64,000 bases of DNA from Brevibacillus panacihumi W25 (GTDB taxonomy: Bacteria; Bacillota; Bacilli; Brevibacillales; Brevibacillaceae), in assembly GCF_000503775.1 (NCBI RefSeq), contig NZ_KI629785.1, positions 744,001 through 808,000 on the forward strand. The letters run 5' to 3'. Positions 58,057-64,000 of the stretch are shown here, piece after piece. A program made the position numbers and the translations under genes. Each line of letters opens with the position of its first letter. Positions within the stretch are counted from its first letter, which is position 1. The notes under the pieces were generated by a model. The model was not told the DNA's origin. It made no database searches and saw nothing but the letters and a program-made list of their open reading frames with translations.

Positions 58057-59268
58057 ATGAACCAGTTCAAACGACTGACAGCGGCCTACCCGCCCCTGTT
58101 GTGGGTTCGCTTGTTTGGCGAGACCTTGACCACCTTATCCAATACGATGATCGCCCCCTTTCTCGTCCTGTATCTCAGCGAGAACATCGGCAGCTCGGTT
58201 ATCATGACCATGCTCGTCATCGGTCTGCAGCCATTCAGCGAAATTCTGCTGACGCTCTTTGCCGGCGGGGTGACGGATCGCTATCGCCGCAAAACCGTCA
58301 TGCTGATCTCCCTGCTGATCCAGGGCGTCGCGATGCTTGGAATGGCCTTCTCGGACTCCATGCTGCTGTTTGCCCTCTCCTATGTCGCGAATGGCGCAGG
58401 ACGCTCTTTGTTCATACCGGCCAGCCGAGCTATGTTGGCGGATGCGATTGAACCCAAACAGCTCTCCTCGGCCTTTGCGTTGCTGAATACAGCGAGCAGT
58501 ATCGGCGCTGCAATCGGACCGCTCGTCGGGGTGCTCATCTATCAGCAGAACCCGGCGCTTGCTTTTCTTTTTACGGCCATTTCCTTGCTCCTTTACGCTT
58601 TGGCTGTCTGGTGGAAGATCCCGCATTCTGAGCAGCCTGCTGCCACCCTGGAAACGTTGGACACGCCGAGCGCATCGTTGCGTCTGCACACGTATCGCCC
58701 TGCCTTCGCCATTATGCTGCTCGCGCTGCCAATCAGTCTGTTTTACGCCCAGACCGAAACCAATCTGCAGCTTCACTTCAAAGACATGCTTCCGAACTAC
58801 CTGCAGACACTGGCTTTGCTGGCTACGGTAAAAGGGGTATTGCTGCTGCTCTTTGAATTTTTGCTCATTCGTTGGACAAGAAATCTGCCGCCACGTCTCT
58901 TGATTACCGGGTCGTACTTTTGCTTTGCTGGAGTCGGGCTGGGATACGCGTTTCTCGACCATGTGCCGTCCTTGCTCGCTCTGCAAATGCTGCTCGTATT
59001 GGGAGAGAGCATCGGGCTTACCCATCTGTTGACCTTCGTTTCCCGGATCGCGCCCCCGTCCATGCGCGGACGCTATTACGCCATCACGGGAACGCACTGG
59101 GACATCTCCCGGATGTGCGGCCCATTCCTCGGCAGCCTCGTCCTGCTCCATTATGGCGGCGCTATGCTGTTCACCATTTCTGCCCTTGTCTTATTGCTGG
59201 GTGGAATCGCCATGAACCTGTACCTGAGCAAAAAAGAATCAGCCTTCCCACTCGAGCAGGAAGGCTGA
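58057..59268 (+). CDS. MFS transporter
   Basis: A 403-residue major facilitator with 12 predicted helices. The helix 2-3 loop motif GGVTDRYRRKTVMLI and the drug-exporter-like LLNTASSIGAAIGPLVGVLI in helix 5 are clear. It likely expels a drug, sugar or peptide. AAAGGACTAA precedes ATG 58057. It is divergent from the SgrR-type regulator, which probably controls it. It is convergent with the ABC importer operon, 11 bases away. Confidence 0.92.
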   Translation: MNQFKRLTAAYPPLLWVRLFGETLTTLSNTMIAPFLVLYLSENIGSSVIMTMLVIGLQPFSEILLTLFAGGVTDRYRRKTVMLISLLIQGVAMLGMAFSDSMLLFALSYVANGAGRSLFIPASRAMLADAIEPKQLSSAFALLNTASSIGAAIGPLVGVLIYQQNPALAFLFTAISLLLYALAVWWKIPHSEQPAATLETLDTPSASLRLHTYRPAFAIMLLALPISLFYAQTETNLQLHFKDMLPNYLQTLALLATVKGVLLLLFEFLLIRWTRNLPPRLLITGSYFCFAGVGLGYAFLDHVPSLLALQMLLVLGESIGLTHLLTFVSRIAPPSMRGRYYAITGTHWDISRMCGPFLGSLVLLHYGGAMLFTISALVLLLGGIAMNLYLSKKESAFPLEQEG

Positions 59269-59279
59269 ATCATACCCTA

Positions 59280-60077
59280 TCAGGTCAACAAGAAACGGTC
59301 TTCGCTAAACGTCTCGCCGCCACGAGCCGTCTCGAAAGCTTTTAGCAAATCCTGGGGCTTCATGGTGCGCTTTTTCTCATCGGGAATATCCAGGATGATG
59401 CCGCCGTCATGAAGCATCAGCAAGCGATTCCCCATGTTGAGCGCCTGATCCATGTTATGCGTCACCATGATCGTCGTCAGCTTGTGGCGTTCTACGATCT
59501 TCTCGGTTAGATCCACGATCAGTTGCGCCCGTTTGGGGTCCAGCGCTGCCGTATGCTCATCAAGCAAAAGAATCTTCGGCTCCGTAAAGGTCGCCATCAA
59601 AAGACTCAAAGCCTGGCGTTGACCGCCGGAGAGAAAGCCAACTTTGGTTTTGAGGCGGTTCTCCAGCCCTTGGTCCAGAAGCTTCAACTGTTCGCGGAAC
59701 AGCTCGCGCTTCTGGTTGTTTACACCAAAAGAGAGCTTGCGCTTTTCTCCCCGGGCCAATGCAATAGCCAAATTTTCTTCGATGGTCATATTGGGAGCGG
59801 TGCCCGCCATGGGGTCCTGGAACACGCGGCCGATCAAGCCAGCGCGTTGATGCTCTCCCCAACGGGTGACATCTTTTCCATCGATGCTGATGCTTCCTGT
59901 ATCGGGGAGCATGCCCCCGGAGATGATGTTCATCAGCGTCGATTTCCCTGCACCATTACTCCCGATAACCGTGATAAATTCGCCACTTTTCACCTGCAGC
60001 CGGACGTTGTTCAAGGCAATTTTTTCATTTACTGTTCCAGCGTTAAAAACTTTGTGTACTCCTGCGATATTAAGCAC
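59280..60077 (-). CDS. ABC transporter ATPase (TrpZ-like)
   Basis: A 265-residue ATPase. Walker A is IGSNGAGKSTLMNII, the signature LSGGQRQALSLLMAT, and Walker B ILLLDEHTAALDPK. The His in DEHTAALD and the overall text are typical of the ATPases that serve ABC_sub_bind systems (TrpXYZ-like). It overlaps the permease gene by 8 bases and is the last gene of the operon. Confidence 0.92.
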   Translation of the reverse strand: MLNIAGVHKVFNAGTVNEKIALNNVRLQVKSGEFITVIGSNGAGKSTLMNIISGGMLPDTGSISIDGKDVTRWGEHQRAGLIGRVFQDPMAGTAPNMTIEENLAIALARGEKRKLSFGVNNQKRELFREQLKLLDQGLENRLKTKVGFLSGGQRQALSLLMATFTEPKILLLDEHTAALDPKRAQLIVDLTEKIVERHKLTTIMVTHNMDQALNMGNRLLMLHDGGIILDIPDEKKRTMKPQDLLKAFETARGGETFSEDRFLLT

Positions 60078-61002
60078 CGTCAGTACCTCCCTTCACCGTA
60101 CGGACCACTTGTTTCTTCCAGATGCCTTTGGCAAATGTCGGTACGGTGAGTGCCACAATCACGATCAACGCCGTGATCAGCTTCAAGTCGGACGGATCGA
60201 GCCCCGCCTGCAAGGCCAATGCAATAACCAATCGATAGACGATGGAGCCGCCAATTACGGCCAGCGTCACACGGAAAATAGACGAGCTACCAAACAGGAC
60301 TTCTCCGACAATGACTGAGGCAAGACCAATCACGATCATCCCGATCCCCATACCTACATCGGCAAACCCCTGGAACTGGGCAAGCCAAGCGCCCGATACT
60401 GCGACGAGTCCATTGGACAGTGACAGACCGATGATAGTCGTAGAATCTGTATTGACGCCAAAGCTGCGAATCATCTTCGGATTGTCGCCGGTAGCACGCA
60501 GATCAAGACCTAAATCGGTATGGAGGAACCAGTCGATGATCAGCTTGAGGATCAAAACCCCCACAGCGAAAACGATGGCCACCCCTGTCAACAGTGTCAC
60601 GCCGCTAATAACGAGATTCGGAATTCCCAAAGCCTTGGTATACGTAAGCAGCGTCTCTTCCCGCAAGAGAGGCAGATTTGCTTTGCCCATGATGCGCAAA
60701 TTGACGGAATACAGCGCGATCATGGTCAGAATCCCTGCAAGCAACGCGTTTACTTTCCCTTTGGTATGCAGGACTCCGGTAAAAGCCCCGGCCAAGCAGC
60801 CGACAACGAAAGCGACTGCTGTAGCCAAAAATGGATTGGAGCCGCCGATGATCAGCTTGGCTGCTACCGCTCCGCCGAGGGCAAAGCTGCCGTCTACAGT
60901 AAGGTCAGGTACATTTAGGATGCGAAAGGTCAGGTACACGCCAAGGGCCAGTATGCCGAACAACAGGCCCTGTTCGATTGCACCCATTAATGCCAGATTC
61001 AT
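60070..61002 (-). CDS. ABC transporter permease (TrpY-like)
   Basis: A 310-residue permease of the branched-chain/LivH-like superfamily with about eight to ten helices (ALGVYLTFRILNVPDLTVDG, LLAGILTMIALYSVNLRIMG, GLSLSNGLVAVSGAWLAQFQ). Permeases of this sequence type pair with ABC_sub_bind lipoproteins and carry tryptophan or similar amino acids. It follows the binding-protein gene by 21 bases; GGGGGACTCCTTC precedes the ATG. Confidence 0.92.
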   Translation of the reverse strand: MNLALMGAIEQGLLFGILALGVYLTFRILNVPDLTVDGSFALGGAVAAKLIIGGSNPFLATAVAFVVGCLAGAFTGVLHTKGKVNALLAGILTMIALYSVNLRIMGKANLPLLREETLLTYTKALGIPNLVISGVTLLTGVAIVFAVGVLILKLIIDWFLHTDLGLDLRATGDNPKMIRSFGVNTDSTTIIGLSLSNGLVAVSGAWLAQFQGFADVGMGIGMIVIGLASVIVGEVLFGSSSIFRVTLAVIGGSIVYRLVIALALQAGLDPSDLKLITALIVIVALTVPTFAKGIWKKQVVRTVKGGTDGA

Positions 61003-61023
61003 GAAGGAGTCCCCCTGTTGCTT

Positions 61024-62067
61024 TTATTGCTCAAATACTTCCCCAGCTCGGTCGAGCATGCTTTGTGGAAGCGTAACACCCATTTTTTCTGCTGCTTTTT
61101 TATTGATGACGAGTTTCATTTCAGCTTGCATCTCTACTGGCATATCCCCTGGCTTCGCTTCGCCTTTCAGGATTTTGGTTGCCATATCAGCTGTTTGCGC
61201 ACCCAATTTGGTGTAATCGATACCGTATGTTGCAATCGCCCCGCTCTTCACGGAGTTTTCTTCACCCGCGATGACCGGAATTTTTTGGTCTTCCCCTACA
61301 CTAAGTACGGCCGCGATGGAGGACACAACCAGGTTGTCAGTCGGTACGTAGAATGCATCTACCTTGCCGATCATCGATTCAGCCGCCTGTTTCACTTCTG
61401 TCGCGCTGGATACCGCTGCTTCACGGATGGTCAGGCCTACCTTGTCTGCTACAGCCTTGGCTGCGTCTACTTGTACCTTGGAGTTTACTTCACCGGAGCT
61501 ATAGATAATTCCTACAGAAGCCGCATTCGGATTGATTTCCTTGATCAGCTTCAGTTGTTCTTCCACCGGGTTCATGTCGGAAGTACCTGTTACGTTCCCC
61601 TCAGGCTTTTCCATGGCTTTAACCAGACCTGCTTCGACAGGATCTGTCACCGCTGTAAAAACAATCGGAATTTCCTTACTAGTCTGAACTGCAGCCTGAG
61701 CGGTTGGTGTCGCGATGGCGAGAATCAAATCCACCTTGTCCGTCTCGAATTTCTGTGCGATGGAAATCGCTGTGTCCATGCTTGCTTGTGCAGATTTGTG
61801 ATCAAATACAACCTGCTTGTCCTGCTCATAACCATTTTTCGCCATTTGCGCAATGAATCCTTCTCGCGCTGCATCCAAGGCTGGATGTTCTACAAACTGT
61901 GCGATCCCAATGGTAAGCTTCTTCTCTTCTGGAGCAGGTGCCGGAGCGTTGGCTGCTGGCGTCTCAGGCTGTTGCGAATTGGTGTTCGCTGGAGCGCTGC
62001 TTTGCTGTCCACATGCGGTAACGGACAAAAGTAAGAGAGGAATAAAAAAACGCCCAACCATTTTCAT
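61024..62067 (-). CDS. ABC_sub_bind substrate-binding lipoprotein (TrpX-like)
   Basis: A 347-residue lipoprotein. The signal peptide ends at the lipobox VTAC with Cys at residue 19, followed by a Pro/Ala-rich linker. The mature domain starts LTIGIAQFVEHPALDAAREG and includes VVFDHKSAQASMDTAISIAQ and GAIATYGIDYTKLGAQTADM, marks of the ABC_sub_bind family. It delivers substrate to the permease encoded next. The leader just upstream of the start is interrupted by an IS3 element, so its normal promoter may be cut off. Confidence 0.93.
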   Translation of the reverse strand: MKMVGRFFIPLLLLSVTACGQQSSAPANTNSQQPETPAANAPAPAPEEKKLTIGIAQFVEHPALDAAREGFIAQMAKNGYEQDKQVVFDHKSAQASMDTAISIAQKFETDKVDLILAIATPTAQAAVQTSKEIPIVFTAVTDPVEAGLVKAMEKPEGNVTGTSDMNPVEEQLKLIKEINPNAASVGIIYSSGEVNSKVQVDAAKAVADKVGLTIREAAVSSATEVKQAAESMIGKVDAFYVPTDNLVVSSIAAVLSVGEDQKIPVIAGEENSVKSGAIATYGIDYTKLGAQTADMATKILKGEAKPGDMPVEMQAEMKLVINKKAAEKMGVTLPQSMLDRAGEVFEQ

Positions 62068-62154
62068 CGGATGGTATTATCCCCTCATGGTAGACAGTGA
62101 AAAAAGAGTTCATGGTATCATGGACTCATCATTGTTGACCGGAGGGGATTTTTT

Positions 62155-62493
62155 ATGCCGCCAAAGAAGGGACAAGCCTTTAATCGCTATGACGAGGATA
62201 CGAAGAAAGAGGCTGTTCGCTTACGTGTTGAAGAACAGTGGAGCTACCCAATGATAAGGGAAAAACTCGGAATTAAAAGCGATGCGCAGATCATCAGTTG
62301 GGTACGTAAGTACCAGAGTGGAGAATCGTTTGAGGATTATCGTGGGCGTTGGACAAAGAAGCATTTTAGTAGTGTAGAAGAGGAAAATACCTACTTGAAA
62401 GCGCAGGTCGAATACCTAAAAAAGCTCAATCCGAATCTACATGGGGAGGGAAGTTGGATAAGCAAGCCCGGTTTAGGACCATCGAAAAAATGA
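62155..62493 (+). CDS. IS3-family transposase OrfA
   Basis: A 112-residue helix-turn-helix protein (YDEDTKKEAVRLRVEEQWSY, REKLGIKSDAQIISWVRKYQ) with a C-terminal coiled coil (VEEENTYLKAQVEYLKKL). GGAGGGGA precedes ATG 62155. A run CTAAAAAAGC near 62408-62418 allows a -1 slip into OrfB, since the OrfB frame is open from there. Confidence 0.92.
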   Translation: MPPKKGQAFNRYDEDTKKEAVRLRVEEQWSYPMIREKLGIKSDAQIISWVRKYQSGESFEDYRGRWTKKHFSSVEEENTYLKAQVEYLKKLNPNLHGEGSWISKPGLGPSKK

Positions 62494-63305
62494 AGAAGAA
62501 GTATCCCATCGTCATGCTTTGCAAGATCGCCGAAATATCGCGGGCTGGTTACTACAAGTGGAAAACAACCGTTGGAAACCGTGAAGCTCGGATTGAGCAA
62601 GATACCGATCTAAAAGAACACATTCTCGCGATTAATCGGCTGAGACCTTATTTTGGATACAAACGTATGCGTACGGCTCTACGCAAAGAAGGGCTTCACA
62701 TTAACCATAAAAAGGTACGTAGGCTCATGCGAGAACTGGGTATTCGCTCGGTTATCCGTAAGAAACGCCCCTTTGCGGGGCGGAAACCATCTGTTGTCTT
62801 CCCGAATGTTCTCAACCGTGAATTTACAGCAGATACTATTTTGAAGAAATTTGTGACGGACATTACTTATGTCCGAGTTGAACATGATTTTGTCTATTTG
62901 TCAGTTATTTTAGATCTTTGTAACAACGAAGTCGTAGCCTGGGAAATATCTACGCGAAACGATTTACAGCTCGTATTGGATACCGTAAAGCAGTTGGACG
63001 CCAAAGACGCCATTCTTCACTCAGATCAAGGATTTCAATACACAACCAAATCGTACAGTAATCTTCTCGAGGAGAAAAAACTCATTGGAAGCCATTCAAG
63101 ACGTGGGAACTGCTTTGATAACGCCTGTATAGAGTCGTTCTTTTCCCACCTGAAAACAGAAAAGCTTTACCTTGAGAAGCCAAATAGCGAAGTTGCAGCA
63201 CGTAAAATGATTGCCGAATACATCAATTACTATAACCATGAACGCTTTCAGAAAAAACTTGGCGACCTCTCCCCGATAGAATATCGAGAAGCGATCGCCG
63301 CCTAA
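62454..63305 (+). CDS. IS3-family transposase OrfB (DDE integrase)
   Basis: A 283-residue rve-domain protein. Catalytic acids: KFVTDITYVRV, LHSDQGFQYT and CFDNACIESFFSHLKTE. An IS150-type HTH_21 region lies ahead (LRPYFGYKRMRTALRKEGLH). GGGAGGG before TTG 62454 could also permit independent initiation. The frame is intact. Confidence 0.94.
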   Translation: MDKQARFRTIEKMKKKYPIVMLCKIAEISRAGYYKWKTTVGNREARIEQDTDLKEHILAINRLRPYFGYKRMRTALRKEGLHINHKKVRRLMRELGIRSVIRKKRPFAGRKPSVVFPNVLNREFTADTILKKFVTDITYVRVEHDFVYLSVILDLCNNEVVAWEISTRNDLQLVLDTVKQLDAKDAILHSDQGFQYTTKSYSNLLEEKKLIGSHSRRGNCFDNACIESFFSHLKTEKLYLEKPNSEVAARKMIAEYINYYNHERFQKKLGDLSPIEYREAIAA

Positions 63306-63439
63306 GTTAATCACTCTTTTTTAGTTGTCTACTTGACGGGGCTACGACCAGGATTTTTTCTCTTTTTTACCATCTTTCATAACCCCCACTTCTCAAATTT
63401 AGTTAATCGTATCATGATAAAAACGATTTTAAAAGATGT

Positions 63440-63467
63440 AAAAAAAAGAGAGCACGAGGCTCTCTTT
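63440..63467 (-). terminator. Minus-strand terminator
   Basis: On the minus strand AGAGAGC CTCGT GCTCTCT is followed by a run of Ts. It ends the second binding-protein gene, so the downstream ABC operon needs its own promoter between here and 62067. Confidence 0.88.
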
Positions 63468-64000
63468 ACTTGATGAGTTCTTTCGCTTGTTGTTTAAGCG
63501 CGTCCGTGACAGTAAGTCCGAATTTTTCCACTGCCGATTCATTAATGTAGAGATCTGCGGTTTTGGAAATCTCGACAGGTGTTTCGGCAACCGCCTGCCC
63601 TTTGAGGACGCGAGCCGCCATCTCACCTGTTTGTACGCCCATTTTGTAGTAATCAATTCCGTATGTCGCGACTGCGCCGCGTTTGACTGTATCTGTATCA
63701 GAGGCGAAGACCGGAACTTTGTTCGCTTCGGCAGCACCAAGCACAGCTTCAAAGGAAGAAACCACTGAGTTGTCGATCGGAATGAAAATCGCGTCTACCT
63801 TCCCTACCAATCCCTGGGCTGCGATCTGAATTTCGGACATTTGCGAGGTTCCGGCCTTGACCAGCTCTACCCCGGCCTTTTTGGTCGCTTCCTCCAGATC
63901 CTGCACCTGCACTTCAGCGTTTACCTCTGAAGTGGTGTAGATGACGCCCAGCTTTTTCAGCTCAGGCAGGAATGTCTTGATCAATTCAAGCTGCTGTTCC
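63466..64000 (-). CDS. ABC_sub_bind substrate-binding protein, paralogue (partial)
   Basis: The C-terminal 177 residues of a second binding protein; its start lies beyond the window. It matches the protein at 61024 in order and motif: LKKLGVIYTTSEVNAEVQVQ, LVGKVDAIFIPIDNSVVSSF, GAVATYGIDYYKMGVQTGEM. The two are tandem duplicates on the same strand. The open frame continues upstream of the first visible in-frame start codon (63984) to the window edge, so that codon is not the true start. Confidence 0.93.
   Translation of the reverse strand, partial: EQQLELIKTFLPELKKLGVIYTTSEVNAEVQVQDLEEATKKAGVELVKAGTSQMSEIQIAAQGLVGKVDAIFIPIDNSVVSSFEAVLGAAEANKVPVFASDTDTVKRGAVATYGIDYYKMGVQTGEMAARVLKGQAVAETPVEISKTADLYINESAVEKFGLTVTDALKQQAKELIK

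Larger units (their letters stand above)
62088..63334 (+). mobile_element. IS3-family insertion sequence, complete
   Basis: An element of about 1.25 kb between two binding-protein genes. Its ends share GTAGACA (62090-62096; inverted TGTCTAC at 63326-63332) and the nearby AAAAAAGAGT; the exact outer bases and target duplication are not certain. It carries an OrfA and an OrfB in opposite direction to the flanking ABC genes, and both frames are intact. Confidence 0.85.

Noticed and set aside
58135-59151. Minus-strand ORF of 338 codons over the MFS gene
   Set aside because: Composition is dominated by Gln, Arg and His from reversed hydrophobic codons; the MFS gene on the plus strand is certain.
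1-64000. CRISPR array or classical defence island
   Set aside because: No regularly spaced direct repeats and no Cas, restriction-modification, toxin-antitoxin or retron genes were recognised.
1-64000. Riboswitch or T-box leaders
   Set aside because: No recognisable aptamer core or T-box sequence was found upstream of any gene in the window; the amino acid transporter genes at both ends were checked by eye.

Overview
The window looks like the chromosome of a low-to-mid GC Gram-positive spore-former of the Brevibacillus/Paenibacillaceae kind. This is inferred from gene content, not from a database search. The evidence is strong AGGAGG-type ribosome binding sites, TTG and GTG starts, lipoproteins with lipobox cysteines, B. 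subtilis-like neighbours (yjcH-yjcG-yjcF, yutG, a RacA-like protein, a YugN-like protein, DUF1232/YkvA), a BceAB-type ABC pair and FabI.

Region by region: (1) 1-1193 holds the 5' half of a group IIC intron. It sits just past a rho-independent terminator, and its reverse-transcriptase gene is cut by an IS3-type element. (2) 1339-15497 is one large minus-strand operon for peptide uptake and breakdown: two M20/M24 peptidase pairs, a complete Opp/Dpp-type ABC transporter, a third M24 peptidase, a DAO-type FAD oxidoreductase and a DUF3830 protein. A convergent Crp/Fnr-type regulator overlaps its 3' end. (3) 15.6-35 kb is an accessory zone rich in small genes of unknown function, truncated genes and mobile DNA. 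It contains a degenerate IS3 transposase, a BceAB-like pair behind a possible attenuator, and tmrB and TPR genes both cut at one junction. It also contains a signal peptidase I gene split by an IS21 element and an IS256 element, both with intact target duplications, another IS3 element, and a decayed integrase/repressor module next to two tRNA genes. The integrase's catalytic tyrosine codon reads as a stop. (4) 35-59 kb is ordinary conserved chromosome: tRNAs, yutG, yjcHGF, a PHP phosphoesterase, an MBL hydrolase, a YitT protein, a CNNM/CBS protein, a UvrD-type helicase with an extra N-terminal zinc-binding region, fabI, a ZIP transporter, a RacA-like protein, a MocR regulator with azlCD, cheW, thpR, surE, a TerB-like protein, and an SgrR-type regulator divergent from an MFS transporter. 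(5) 59.3-64 kb is an ABC importer of the ABC_sub_bind (TrpXYZ-like) class with two paralogous binding proteins, separated by a fresh-looking IS3 element.

How the parts work together: the large operon would bring in oligopeptides through DppBCDF-like proteins and a lipoprotein binder. Cytoplasmic M20 and M24 metallopeptidases would trim them, including proline-type bonds, and the FAD enzyme would oxidise a released amino acid. The accessory zone shows repeated insertion and decay. All functional statements rest on motif recognition by eye; no searches or foldings were run.
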